This document shows positions 17,322 to 27,096 of a stretch of DNA of 32,912 nucleotides, in pieces. The DNA is from Planctomycetaceae bacterium (GTDB taxonomy: Bacteria; Planctomycetota; Planctomycetia; Planctomycetales; Planctomycetaceae). The position numbers and the translations under genes are program-made. Under the pieces are notes generated by a model that saw nothing but the letters and a program-made list of their open reading frames with translations, did not search any database and was not told the DNA's origin. Every line of letters begins with the position of its first letter. Positions within the stretch are counted from its first letter, which is position 1. The stretch lies in NCBI GenBank assembly GCA_020426515.1, contig JAGQPW010000059.1, forward strand, positions 1 to 32,912. The letters run 5' to 3'.

Positions 17322-18742
17322 ACAACCATCCCATGATGAACAACACCGCGATGAATCGCCGCACGTTGCTGGGACGCTCGGCGCAAGGATTGGGAGCCGT
17401 GGCGCTGGCCTCGCTGCTGGATCCCCAAGTGAGTGACGCTGCCGGGACTCCGGGAGTGTTGACCTCACTTCCGCTGCCACAGAAGGCGAAGCGGGTGATC
17501 TGGCTGACAATGGCGGGCGGGCCGTCTCAGCTGGAGACGTTCGATCCCAAACCCAAGCTGGCTGAGATGAACGGCCAGCCGATGCCGGAGAGCTTCACGA
17601 AGGGGCAGCAGCTGGCGCAGCTTCAAGGGCGGCCGCTGACATGCTTTGGCCCGCAGCACTCGTTTGAGAAGTATGGTGAGAGTCAGATCGAAATCTGTTC
17701 GCTGTTTCCGCACCTCGGATCGGTGATTGATGACGTGTGCCTGATTCGCTCGATGACGACTGAGGCCATCAATCACGATCCGGCTCACATGTTCATGAAC
17801 ACCGGCTCACAGATCGCCGGACGCCCAAGCATGGGGGCCTGGGTGACGTATGGACTGGGCAACGAAGCCGAGAATCTTCCGGGCTTCGTGGTGCTTACTT
17901 CACTGGGGCGGGGGGGACAGAACCAGCCCATTGCCGCTCGACAGTGGAGCAGCGGGTTTCTGCCCAGTCGTTTTCAGGGGGTGCAGTTGCGTTCCAAGGG
18001 AGATCCGGTGCTGTATCTCGGAACGCCAGCCGGTATCAGTCGTGATCAGCAGGGACTTGATGTCGACGCCATCGGCCAGCTCAACCGGATGCAGGAAGGA
18101 CTCACACACGATCCCGAAATCGCCACGCGGATTGCCCAATACGAGATGGCGTTCCAGATGCAGGCCAGTATTCCTGAGTTGATGGACATTCAGGGAGAAA
18201 GTGCCGAGACGCTGGAACTGTACGGCTGCCAGCCGGGCGATGGTTCCTTCGCCGCAAACTGCCTGCTGGCCCGGCGTCTGGCCGAGCGCGGTGTGCGGTT
18301 CATGCAGTTGTATCACAAGGACTGGGATCATCACGGCGGCGTCAAAGAGGGGGTCGCCCTGAAGGCACAGGAAATCGACCGGGCCTGCATGGCTCTGATT
18401 ACCGACCTCAAGCAACGCGGCATGCTGGACGACACGCTGGTGGTCTGGGCGGGGGAATTTGGCCGCACCCCCATGTCACAGGGGAGTGGCCGTGACCACC
18501 ACAACAAGGCGATGTCCGTCTGGCTGGCAGGCGGCGGCGTGCGAGGTGGCATGGTGTACGGAGCCTCCGACGAACTCGGCTACGCGGCGGTCGAAGATGT
18601 CTGCACCGTCCACGATTTGCACGCGACCATGCTGCATCAGCTGGGCATTCAGCACGAAGCCTTCAGCATCAAGTTTCAGGGACTTGATGCCAAGTTGACA
18701 GGCGTGGAGGGAGCGAGTGTGTTGAGCAAGATTCTGATGTAA
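17318..18742 (+). CDS. Tat-exported DUF1501 protein (array gene 7, tandem copy)
   Basis: A 474-residue DUF1501 protein. It starts with a four-base ATGA overlap on the previous gene. The Tat signal is MNRRTLLGRSAQGLGAVALA with Arg14-Arg15. Landmarks: MAGGPSQLETFDPKPKLAEM, the identical TTEAINHDPAHMFMNTG segment, DWDHHGG, Glu380 in AGEFGRTP and Asp393-His394-His395 in GRDHHNKAMSVWLAGGG. Compared with gene 6 it lacks a short insert before GRDHH (SQGSGRDHH against MQGNKGPIGRDHH). Both copies keep all the candidate metal-site residues, so neither looks decayed. It closes the same-strand run; 223 bases follow before the next start. Confidence 0.93.
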   Translation: MNNHPMMNNTAMNRRTLLGRSAQGLGAVALASLLDPQVSDAAGTPGVLTSLPLPQKAKRVIWLTMAGGPSQLETFDPKPKLAEMNGQPMPESFTKGQQLAQLQGRPLTCFGPQHSFEKYGESQIEICSLFPHLGSVIDDVCLIRSMTTEAINHDPAHMFMNTGSQIAGRPSMGAWVTYGLGNEAENLPGFVVLTSLGRGGQNQPIAARQWSSGFLPSRFQGVQLRSKGDPVLYLGTPAGISRDQQGLDVDAIGQLNRMQEGLTHDPEIATRIAQYEMAFQMQASIPELMDIQGESAETLELYGCQPGDGSFAANCLLARRLAERGVRFMQLYHKDWDHHGGVKEGVALKAQEIDRACMALITDLKQRGMLDDTLVVWAGEFGRTPMSQGSGRDHHNKAMSVWLAGGGVRGGMVYGASDELGYAAVEDVCTVHDLHATMLHQLGIQHEAFSIKFQGLDAKLTGVEGASVLSKILM

Positions 18743-18880
18743 GGAATTGTGGAAATCCGCGTAGGGCAGGGTTCACCGGCCGATTCGCTCCATGTTCACC
18801 GCCGTCGTCCGGAAGGATTGGACCATCGGCAATGAAAGGCGTTCCTGCCTCTCCGGTACATGAAGCTCCCACTTATCCCG

Positions 18881-18896
18881 GTGCGTCGCGACGCAC
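18881..18896. repeat. Perfect 16-bp palindrome in the gap after the array
   Basis: GTGCGTCGCGACGCAC equals its own reverse complement. It lies in the 223-base gap 18743-18965, which holds no gene I can support. It could be a transcription end or protein-binding site, or a copy of a dispersed intergenic repeat; only one copy was noticed in this window. Confidence 0.5.
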
Positions 18897-18965
18897 GCTA
18901 CGGTCACTGGTCGATAGTTGGCCATATCGACATGGACTCGTCTCCCTTTAATTCAGGTGTGTTTA

Positions 18966-20216
18966 ATGAGACTGTTTCCTTTCCTGTTCGTACTTGTGTT
19001 GTCCCTTGGTCAATCCGTAGGCCGAGCAGCCGAACCACTGAAGGTCGTTTCGGACTTTGAAGGGGCCTCGGTGCGGGAGGTGGAGATTGATCAGGAGACG
19101 CGCACAATCAGCTTTATGCCCGGTGGCGATCCGCTGCGGGGGTGGCCGTGTTGGTGGTATTTTCGTGTGGATGGACTGACTCCCGGAGAGGCGATCACGT
19201 TGAAGCTGCGTGGGTCATCGGTCACGGTTCCTACGCGAGGCAAGCCATTGGGGGCGGAGTGGGCGATGCCAGCACAGGCGACCTTCTCGACTGATGGCAA
19301 AACATGGCTGCACACGGCGAAGGGGAAGAAGCAGGAGGAATGGATGAACTATTCCCTGCAAGTGGAAGGGACTTCGGCATTTGTTGCCTGGGGACCTCCA
19401 TACACGCCGGGGATGGCGAGTGCGTTCGTGAAGCGGATGGCAGAGCAGTCACCGTATGCCAGCGCTGATGAGTTGTGCCGCTCGCGTGGCGATCGTCCGG
19501 TTCCGATGCTGCATGTGATGGAGGGAGACCGAAAATCGGAGGAGCGTTTCGGAGTGTGGATTCAGGCCCGTCAACACGCCTGGGAAAGTGGATCGAGTTG
19601 GGTTGCGCAAGGATTCACGGAATGGCTCCTCAGTGAGGAGCCTGAGGCCGCGTGGCTGCGGCAACATGCGGAGATTTTCATTGTGCCAATCATGGATATC
19701 GACAACACAGCGACCGGAAATGGCGGCAAGGATGCGCAGCCCCACGATCACAATCGGGACTGGTCGGCGGAGCCTCACTGGAATGAAATCATCGCTGCTC
19801 AACGTCAGGTGCAAGATCTTGCTGTTGAGGACCGCATGGATGTGTTTGTCGATCTGCACAACCCGGCTCCGGGCGATCCAACTTTCTTTTACATTTTGCC
19901 TTCGGACCTGCTCAAAGAACCGATGATCGGTTTGCGTGATCAGTTCATCCAGCTGTCCTATGCGCGAATCAGCAACGGGAAGTCATCCATTCCGATGAGC
20001 AGCAAGTCGAAGACCACGGGCCCTTCGTATCACCCGCTATGGCACCAGATGAGTGCCACGTGGGTTTGCATGAACGCCAATCCGCACACCGTCAGTCTCT
20101 GTCTGGAAACGGCCTGGAATACTCCCCACAGCACCACGGAAGGCTACCGTGAAGTGGGCGCCAATCTTGCCGCGACCGTGCAGGAGTTTCTTGCCGGACG
20201 TCCGGCGAAGCCGTGA
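18966..20216 (+). CDS. Secreted M14 (zinc carboxypeptidase) family protein
   Basis: A 416-residue protein. The ATG at 18966 is preferred over an in-frame start at 18918 because it opens a signal peptide (MRLFPFLFVLVLSLGQSVG, cut near GRAAEP). Residues about 25-145 look like the beta-sandwich found before the catalytic domain in cytosolic-carboxypeptidase-like M14 proteins. The catalytic domain shows the zinc ligands His204 and Glu207 (ARQHAWESGSSW), the substrate-binding pair Asn263-Arg264 (DHNRDW), the third ligand His298 (VDLHNPAPGD) and the general base Glu381 (SLCLETAWN). All expected active-site residues are present, so it is likely an active metallopeptidase or amidase acting outside the cytoplasm. 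It is on the same strand as the array, but the 223-base gap leaves co-transcription open. Confidence 0.85.
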   Translation: MRLFPFLFVLVLSLGQSVGRAAEPLKVVSDFEGASVREVEIDQETRTISFMPGGDPLRGWPCWWYFRVDGLTPGEAITLKLRGSSVTVPTRGKPLGAEWAMPAQATFSTDGKTWLHTAKGKKQEEWMNYSLQVEGTSAFVAWGPPYTPGMASAFVKRMAEQSPYASADELCRSRGDRPVPMLHVMEGDRKSEERFGVWIQARQHAWESGSSWVAQGFTEWLLSEEPEAAWLRQHAEIFIVPIMDIDNTATGNGGKDAQPHDHNRDWSAEPHWNEIIAAQRQVQDLAVEDRMDVFVDLHNPAPGDPTFFYILPSDLLKEPMIGLRDQFIQLSYARISNGKSSIPMSSKSKTTGPSYHPLWHQMSATWVCMNANPHTVSLCLETAWNTPHSTTEGYREVGANLAATVQEFLAGRPAKP

Positions 20217-20262
20217 GGTCGTGTTGGGGGAAGGTGCCGAATATCGGGTTGGCCAACGACGA

Positions 20263-21465
20263 TCAGTCCTGCGGGATCTGTGATCCCAGGTCGTGCAGGG
20301 CCTTGCGAACGTCGGAGGCATCGCCGTTGGGGAAGTTGGCTCGTTGCACCATCAGGATGTAGATCTTGTTATTGACCGGATCGATCCAAGCCTGTGTTCC
20401 GTGAGCGCCGCCGTGGCCGAAGGTGCCGGGGGCGAGAGACTTGGTGACGCCTTGTGGCTCGCGCACCACACAGCAGCCGATGCCCCAGCCGTTGCCGGGG
20501 GTGAAGCCGGTGACGAGGTCGCCGGTGGCAACGGTTCGCATCGTTTTGACGGCCTCTTTTGACAGGATGCGGTGGCCGTCGAGTTCGCCTTCGTTGAGCA
20601 ACATCTGGCAGAAGCGGAGATAGTCGGACGCTGTCGAGAACAGGCCTCCATTTCCGGCGGGCATGCGGTCGCGAAACGCCGGGGACTGGCCGGCCAGAAT
20701 GATGATGGCTGCTTCTTCAAAGCCTGCGACTGTGGTTCGATAGGACTTGGCCAGTCGCTGCAGTTGGGATGGAGACTGCGAATTGTTGGCGGGTGGCTGA
20801 TCCGAGAGATAGAAGGTGGTGTCGCGCATGCCGAGAGGCTGGCAGATTTTTTGATCGACAAATTGGTCGAAGGGCATCCCGGAGATGACCTCCACGATTC
20901 GGGCCGCGGTGTTGATGCAGGTCTGACTGTACTGCCATTTGCTGCCCGGCTCGAACAGCACATCAACGTGGGCGTAGCGTGCAGCGGCTTCGGTCAGGTT
21001 GCGGGATGTGTATGCTTCGCCTGGTTTCAGTTCGGCCATGCCGGACGTATGCGTCAGCAGGTGTCGTATGGTGATGACAACGGGCTTTCCATCTCGTGTC
21101 TTGAGATTGCTCATCTCCGGGAGATGTCTGGTGATTGGATCGTCCAAAGAGAGCTTCCCCTGGTCGACGAGCATCATCACACAGGCGGCGGTGACGGGCT
21201 TGGACATGGAGGCGATCCAGAAAATGGAGTCCTCCTGCAGCGGCACATGGGCTGTGATATCGGCTTCGCCGCAGACGTGCTGATGCAGCATGTGCCGGTT
21301 GTCGGCAACCAGTGTGATGGCTCCGGCAATCTCGCCAGAATCGACGAAGTCCTGCATCGCTTTGGCGAGAGCCGGGTTCACCTTTCCTGTGGTGGCTTCC
21401 TGCCCGAACGAAGGTCGTGCGGAAATGACAAGGACGAGAAAGCAGAACGTGAGATGCAGACGCAT
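20263..21465 (-). CDS. Secreted serine hydrolase, beta-lactamase/class C (S12) family
   Basis: A 400-residue protein with a signal peptide (MRLHLTFCFLVLVISARPSFG). It has the SxxK catalytic motif at Ser86-Met-Ser-Lys89 (FWIASMSKPVTAACVMMLVD), followed by the family's LLTHTSGM segment near residue 137. The second motif position reads Tyr179-Ser-Gln (KWQYSQTCINTAARIVE) where YxN is typical, so Gln replaces Asn. The third motif is HGG at 351-353 (GTFGHGGAHGTQAW), the usual variant of KTG in esterase-like members. Such proteins are mostly esterases, D-amino-acid peptidases or unknown; resistance to beta-lactams should not be assumed. It is convergent with the M14 gene, with 46 bases between stops, and no clear terminator there. 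GAGG lies about ten bases upstream of the ATG. Confidence 0.88.
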   Translation of the reverse strand: MRLHLTFCFLVLVISARPSFGQEATTGKVNPALAKAMQDFVDSGEIAGAITLVADNRHMLHQHVCGEADITAHVPLQEDSIFWIASMSKPVTAACVMMLVDQGKLSLDDPITRHLPEMSNLKTRDGKPVVITIRHLLTHTSGMAELKPGEAYTSRNLTEAAARYAHVDVLFEPGSKWQYSQTCINTAARIVEVISGMPFDQFVDQKICQPLGMRDTTFYLSDQPPANNSQSPSQLQRLAKSYRTTVAGFEEAAIIILAGQSPAFRDRMPAGNGGLFSTASDYLRFCQMLLNEGELDGHRILSKEAVKTMRTVATGDLVTGFTPGNGWGIGCCVVREPQGVTKSLAPGTFGHGGAHGTQAWIDPVNNKIYILMVQRANFPNGDASDVRKALHDLGSQIPQD

Positions 21466-21771
21466 GCGATTGCCTCAGTGTGTGTCTGGTACTGGAATTG
21501 AAACGAGTGTACGCGGTCTGTCCGCCACGCTGCGAACTTCAGGGCGATATGTTAATCGATGTGCGTGCCCTCCCTTCAAGTGGCAGGCTCGGTCGAGAAA
21601 TTTTGGAAAGGATGTTGATACGGTCGCCTGAATGCGTTTGATTCTAGATGAGCCTTCGGCCGAACGCGGCTTGCGGCTTAGTTTTCTCAGCGTCTCGCAT
21701 GGTTGTCGGTTGTTGATGCGGTTCGACATCGGGATGCGGTTTGTTCACTTGCGTTGCGGGAGACTTCTCGG
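21466..21771. other. Intergenic region between divergent genes, no gene supported
   Basis: These 306 bases separate the S12-family gene (minus) from the YHYH gene (plus) and must hold both promoters. I see no hexamer pair good enough to call. A 10-bp palindrome TTCGGCCGAA sits at 21655-21664. Open frames here are short and without family character. Confidence 0.5.
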
Positions 21772-22746
21772 ATGCCATCACACAGACTGGTCCCGATTAT
21801 TTTCACTTGTGCGGCATTGATGCTGGCCATTGCTGTGGCTCAGCCTCCCGGGCCGCCGCCGATGCGTCGGCATACTTCAACGACCGCACAGCCACTGAGG
21901 CTGGTGCCTGCCACGCAATCGACGCGGGGACAAAGCCTGCATCGAGAGCGCGTCGAAGGGGAACTGAGGATTCTGGAATCGAACGGGATTCCAGAGCATC
22001 GCGTGGGGGCGTTTCCGAATCGGGGGAATCCGCATTCGATTGAGTTTCAGCGATATCACTTTGAAATTCCCGCCAATCCGAAGGCGGCCGATGAAGTGAC
22101 TTCGCTGCACTCGGGCGCAGGGTTGTATGGTCCGCCGAATCGGCCGTTTGGAGTGGCCCGCAACGGAGTTTTGTTTGATCCTGGAACGGCAGAGTACTGG
22201 CAGGGAAACCGCGAAGCAGACTGGAACTACGAAGCGATTGGGGGAGCAGTGCCACTGGGGCTGGATGTGAACATGGCCCATGTTCAACCAAACGGGGCGT
22301 ACCATTATCACGGCCTGCCCACGTCGTATCTGAGGTCACTGGGCTTGAGTCAAGAACAGCACTCTCCACAGGTTGGCTGGGCCGCTGATGGATTTCCAAT
22401 TTATGCGCTGTTCGGTTACGAGGACCCGATGGACCCGAATTCACCGATCGTGGAATTGACGTCCAGTTTTCAGTTGAAGTCGGGCAGTCGACCGGATGGC
22501 CGCGCTGGACCGGGGGGCAAGTACGATGGAGCCTTCGTACGAGACTATGAGTACGTCGCAGAGAGCGGCACGCTGGACGAGTGCAATGGACGCTACTGTG
22601 TGACGCCCGAGTTTCCCGATGGCACGTATGCTTACTTTCTCACCTCGCAGTGGCCAGTGGTTCCCCGTAACTTTCGCGGGACGCCAGTCAATCTGCGCGG
22701 ACCCGGTGGCGGTCCTCCGGGTGGTGGTCCTCCTCCACGTCGATAA
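21772..22746 (+). CDS. YHYH-domain secreted protein
   Basis: A 324-residue protein. The ATG at 21772 is preferred over the in-frame start at 21703 because it leads directly into a signal peptide (MPSHRLVPIIFTCAALMLAI, cut near AVAQ). The YHYH motif itself is at residues 177-180 (NGAYHYHGLPTSYL), preceded by the family's NGVLFDPGTAEYW and LDVNMAHVQPNG and followed by GWAADGFPIYALFGYED and GTLDECNGRYCVTPEFPDGTYAYF. The histidine-rich centre suggests metal binding, but the family has no established activity. The extreme C-terminus is a Gly/Pro-rich tail (RGPGGGPPGGGPPPRR), and the mature N-terminus is also proline-rich. Probably a free secreted or envelope protein. It is unlinked by overlap to either neighbour. 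Confidence 0.88.
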   Translation: MPSHRLVPIIFTCAALMLAIAVAQPPGPPPMRRHTSTTAQPLRLVPATQSTRGQSLHRERVEGELRILESNGIPEHRVGAFPNRGNPHSIEFQRYHFEIPANPKAADEVTSLHSGAGLYGPPNRPFGVARNGVLFDPGTAEYWQGNREADWNYEAIGGAVPLGLDVNMAHVQPNGAYHYHGLPTSYLRSLGLSQEQHSPQVGWAADGFPIYALFGYEDPMDPNSPIVELTSSFQLKSGSRPDGRAGPGGKYDGAFVRDYEYVAESGTLDECNGRYCVTPEFPDGTYAYFLTSQWPVVPRNFRGTPVNLRGPGGGPPGGGPPPRR

Positions 22747-22860
22747 CATCGTCGGTTGTTGCGAGACGCTTGGGACGGGGTCGGTCAGTCGGTAGACTGA
22801 TGGCATCGATGATGTGAATCGCTGTGATACCACAGTTGCCTTTTCACCCCGGAAGAGCTG

Positions 22861-24153
<1,293 letters not shown>

Positions 24154-24202
24154 TTCGCTGATTGAAGGTTCTGTCACAAATTGCATAAGGGGAAGGCCGA
24201 CA

Positions 24203-25102
24203 ATGCCGATCCATTTGCCTGCGCTCAGCCGGCGCCAATTCCTGATGACCACCGGGGCCAGTGTGCTGGCTCTGTCGTCTCCTGTGTGGGCGGATGTGAC
24301 GGAACGGGATGTGGTGTACCTCTTGAACGACACGCACATCGGAGAAAAGCAGCCTGCGGACTCGCCGGTGCCGACGCATTTGAGGCAGGTCGTGGAAGAG
24401 CTCGTGGCGCTGCGACAGAAGCCAGCATGCGTATTGATTAATGGCGACCTGGCGGCGAAAGATGGTCAGCCTGGGGATTACCGGCATCTGGCGGAGCTAC
24501 TGGCCCCGCTGTACGACGCCGGGATTGATGTGCACCTGACGCTGGGCAACCATGACAATCGCGAGACGTTCTACGAGGTGATGGCGGAACAGCGGCCTGA
24601 GCAACCGGTGGTGGAGTCGCGGCACATCTCTGTCGTGCAAACCCCGCACGCGAATTTCTTTCTGCTGGATTCATTGCAGAAGACGATGGTGACTCAGGGA
24701 ACGCTGGGAGCGGACCAGCTCCAATGGCTCGGCTCCGCGCTCGATGCCCATGCCGATCGACCGGCCATTGTGGTGGCCCATCACAATCCGAGGCTGGGGG
24801 GCGACCCGATTCACTTCCCTGGCGGATTGATCGACTCCGTGGAGTTGTGGGATGTGCTGGCATCGCGGCCGCACGTGAAGGCTTACGTGCATGGCCATAT
24901 CCACGACCGCAGCTATGCCGAGCATGAAGGGATTCACATCATCAATACCCCGGCGACGTCGTACGTGGGGAATCCCAAGCAGTCGACCACCGGCTGGACG
25001 GTCGCCCGTCTGAGTGCGGACGGCATTCAGTTGACGACCCGCACGACCGATGATGCTCACCCCTGGAACAAAGACACCCGCAGAATGCCCTGGCTCCGCT
25101 GA
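24203..25102 (+). CDS. Tat-exported calcineurin-like metallophosphoesterase
   Basis: A 299-residue protein. AAGGGGAAGG ends about seven bases before the ATG at 24203, which supports this start. The N-terminus has a Tat signal (LSRRQFLMTTGASVLALSSP with Arg10-Arg11). The five metallophosphoesterase motifs are present: Asp43-Thr-His45 (LLNDTHIG), Gly81-Asp82 (LINGDLAAKDG), Gly115-Asn-His-Asp118 (LGNHDNRE), His193/His194 (VAHHNPRLGG) and Gly231-His-Ile-His234 (VHGHIHDR). It should bind two metal ions and cleave phosphomono- or diesters outside the cytoplasm; the substrate cannot be told. With the SGNH hydrolase 49 bases upstream it probably forms a two-gene unit. It converges with mobA, whose stop is two bases away. 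Confidence 0.9.
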   Translation: MPIHLPALSRRQFLMTTGASVLALSSPVWADVTERDVVYLLNDTHIGEKQPADSPVPTHLRQVVEELVALRQKPACVLINGDLAAKDGQPGDYRHLAELLAPLYDAGIDVHLTLGNHDNRETFYEVMAEQRPEQPVVESRHISVVQTPHANFFLLDSLQKTMVTQGTLGADQLQWLGSALDAHADRPAIVVAHHNPRLGGDPIHFPGGLIDSVELWDVLASRPHVKAYVHGHIHDRSYAEHEGIHIINTPATSYVGNPKQSTTGWTVARLSADGIQLTTRTTDDAHPWNKDTRRMPWLR

Positions 25103-25103
25103 G

Positions 25104-25745
25104 TCAGTCCGCCAGAGCCAGTAACCGATGGTAATCGTCCGGCGTGTTCATGTTTTGCAGCGACAACAGCTGCGGGTCGAGGGCACGAAGGTCGTCAACG
25201 GGGATGTCCCGGTGTGGGGCGGTTTCGATCAGTGACTGAGCTCGTAACCGGTTCTGTTCGACGAGCTTCCAGGCGGCGGTGGCGAGGGAAGTGCGATAAA
25301 TTCCCGCCAGCGGATGATAGAACGCTCCGTCTCGGACGGCGGCCACGTCAGCATCGCCAAGCTGGCTGATGATGTGGGCGACGAACTCCGAGTTGAGCAG
25401 AGGAACGTCGCAGCCACTGATGTAGGCTCGATCTACTGCGGCAGAAAGATGTTGCAGTCCAAGGGCGATTCCAGCCAGCGGGCCGAGTCCTTCCCGAGGA
25501 TCGTGAACGATGAGTGTTTCTGTGGGGAGAAAGGGCAATTCCTGATTTGGGGAGGCGACAATGACGATTGGGGCAAGTTGTTTGCCGAGAATCCGCACCA
25601 CTCGCTGGAGGCAGGTTTCCGCGCCAAAGGGGAGCAACGCCTTCGATTGCCCCATGCGGCGACTTTGGCCGCCACAGAGCACAATGCCGCCACATCGATC
25701 ACGCCGAGGCGGCGGAGATTCCGGTTGTGAAAAATTCTGAAGCAT
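25104..25745 (-). CDS. mobA: Molybdenum cofactor guanylyltransferase
   Basis: A 213-residue protein. MobA transfers GMP from GTP to molybdopterin in the cytoplasm to make the guanine dinucleotide form of the cofactor. The N-terminal nucleotide-binding motif is GIVLCGGQSRRMGQSK (residues 20-35, with Lys35), followed by EGLGPLAGI (85-93) and the metal-binding GCDVPLL with Asp113, all as in MobA and related NTP transferases. The first 18 residues are a polar, proline-rich extension. No obvious Shine-Dalgarno sequence precedes the ATG. A cytidylyltransferase (MocA type) or another NTP transferase is possible, but GPLAGI and the length favour MobA. It is convergent with the phosphoesterase gene and divergent from the kinase gene, so it is transcribed alone here. 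Confidence 0.85.
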   Translation of the reverse strand: MLQNFSQPESPPPRRDRCGGIVLCGGQSRRMGQSKALLPFGAETCLQRVVRILGKQLAPIVIVASPNQELPFLPTETLIVHDPREGLGPLAGIALGLQHLSAAVDRAYISGCDVPLLNSEFVAHIISQLGDADVAAVRDGAFYHPLAGIYRTSLATAAWKLVEQNRLRAQSLIETAPHRDIPVDDLRALDPQLLSLQNMNTPDDYHRLLALAD

Positions 25746-25781
25746 TTGGCAAACAATCGAGGAGTGAAACGACGATCGTCA

Positions 25782-25790
25782 TGGTAAGAT
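25782..25790 (+). promoter_or_regulatory. Possible extended -10 promoter upstream of the kinase gene
   Basis: TGGTAAGAT contains an extended -10 (TG-N-TAAGAT), 77 bases before the ATG at 25867. There is no matching -35 at the right distance, which extended -10 promoters can tolerate. Weak call. Confidence 0.25.
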
Positions 25791-25866
25791 ACATATGAAG
25801 AAATCGATTCGTCGATGGGCTCCAGGCGGGTTGTCCGGTTGACAAAGGCGGCTTGTATCAAATCGC

Positions 25867-27063
25867 ATGGCAACAGCAACAAAATCATTCTGGGAACTGC
25901 TTCACCGCTCACGCGTTCTGGAACCGGGGCGAGAAGAGACTCTTCGTGCGACCCTGGGTAACTTGGACGGGCTGGAAGCTGCGCGGGCGGTCGTTCAGGC
26001 GGGGGCGATTACCAAGTTTCAGGCTGAGCTGATTCTCAACGGTCACTGGCGGAAGCTGAAGGTTGGCAATTTCCTGCTGCGGGATATTCTCGGCTACGGA
26101 GGCATGGGCACGGCCTACGTCGCTGCGGACATTGCAACTCGCAATCTGGTGGCCCTCAAGTTGCTCGGAGAGGCATTTCGGCACGAACCTGGAATGCGGA
26201 CCCGCTTCCAGCTGGAAGGGCGTTGCGGGATGCAGATGGATCATCCCTGCCTGGTCCGTACGCTGGAACTGGGGAAGCTCGAAGAACTTTACGGCGAAAC
26301 TGACTTCATGGTGATGGAGTTGTTTCCCGGAGTGACGCTGCTGGAAGGAATTCATTTCAGCGGGGGCCCGCTTTCGCAGGATGCGGCCTGCGATGCGACA
26401 GTGCAAGCTGCTCAGGGACTGAGTTATCTCCATCAGCGGGGAATGGTGCACCGGGATGTGAAGCCGGACAACATTCTGATTGATGCCGATGGAAACGTGA
26501 AACTGCTCGATTTCGGGCTGACGCTCGCCGACAATTCGATTCATGATGATGAATTCTCGCTGGCGATGATTTTCGGTCACGATTGCCTGGGAACGGCTGA
26601 CTACATTCCCCCGGAACAGTCAGAAGACAGTTTTCAGGTTGATCAACGGGCCGACATTTACAGTTTGGGGTGTACCCTCTACGCAGCGCTGACGGCCAAA
26701 CGACCGTTTCCGATGCCGACGCGGGCCGAAACAGTGAAGGCGCACCACCAGCTTCCTCGCCCGCGAGCGGATCGCGACAACCCCAAGGTCTCATCTGAGG
26801 TGGCGGATGTCGTTGAGAGGATGATGGCAATTAAGGTGGACGACCGTCCGGGGTCGATGGGAGAGGTCATTCGTTTGCTGACGCCCTTTTCTCGCCGTCG
26901 CCGCTGGTCGTTCAACTTCCGCGATGTTCTGGCAACACGCCGCAAACAGGGACGAAAGCGAACACGTCCGCAACGTTCAGCTGCATCGCCGCAGAGCGCT
27001 CGATCAACCGATGTGGCCGCGAGGGCGGAAACGGATACTCCGCAGCCGCCAGCATCGACGTAA
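25867..27063 (+). CDS. Cytoplasmic serine/threonine protein kinase
   Basis: A 398-residue kinase of the bacterial Pkn/Hanks type. Residues 1-65 are a helical pre-domain (FWELLHRSRVLE; LEAARAVVQAGAITKFQAEL) of a kind seen before many planctomycete kinases. The kinase domain runs from about 66 to 340: glycine loop GYGGMGTAY (76-84), Lys98 (VALKLL), catalytic loop HRDVKPDN (195-202), DFG at 215-217, and GTADYIPPEQ with Pro249-Glu250. The glycine loop starts GYGG instead of the common GxGG with Glu nearby, a small variation. No membrane segment follows; the last 60 residues are very basic, then Ala/Pro/Thr-rich (RRRRWSFNFRDVLATRRKQG), perhaps a nucleic-acid- or membrane-surface-binding tail. The target is unknown. 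It is convergent with purM, 33 bases apart. Confidence 0.93.
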   Translation: MATATKSFWELLHRSRVLEPGREETLRATLGNLDGLEAARAVVQAGAITKFQAELILNGHWRKLKVGNFLLRDILGYGGMGTAYVAADIATRNLVALKLLGEAFRHEPGMRTRFQLEGRCGMQMDHPCLVRTLELGKLEELYGETDFMVMELFPGVTLLEGIHFSGGPLSQDAACDATVQAAQGLSYLHQRGMVHRDVKPDNILIDADGNVKLLDFGLTLADNSIHDDEFSLAMIFGHDCLGTADYIPPEQSEDSFQVDQRADIYSLGCTLYAALTAKRPFPMPTRAETVKAHHQLPRPRADRDNPKVSSEVADVVERMMAIKVDDRPGSMGEVIRLLTPFSRRRRWSFNFRDVLATRRKQGRKRTRPQRSAASPQSARSTDVAARAETDTPQPPAST

Positions 27064-27096
27064 TCAATTGGGCACTCTGCCGGTGTGGTGTGTTGG

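Noticed and set aside
20572..21501. 309-aa plus-strand frame over the S12-family gene
   Set aside because: The opposite strand has the signal peptide and SxxK/HGG motifs; this frame is Gly-rich and low in structure.
22706..22743. Repetitive GGTGGTCCT-like bases at the end of the YHYH gene
   Set aside because: They encode the Gly/Pro-rich C-terminal tail and are explained by the protein sequence; no separate DNA repeat is needed.
22785..22800. Small hairpin TCAGTC-GGTA-GACTGA between the YHYH and SGNH genes
   Set aside because: Six base pairs with no T-run; too common to call a terminator.
25840..25845. TTGACA as -35 of the kinase gene
   Set aside because: It is only 21 bases before the ATG, so no -10 and start site can fit between them.
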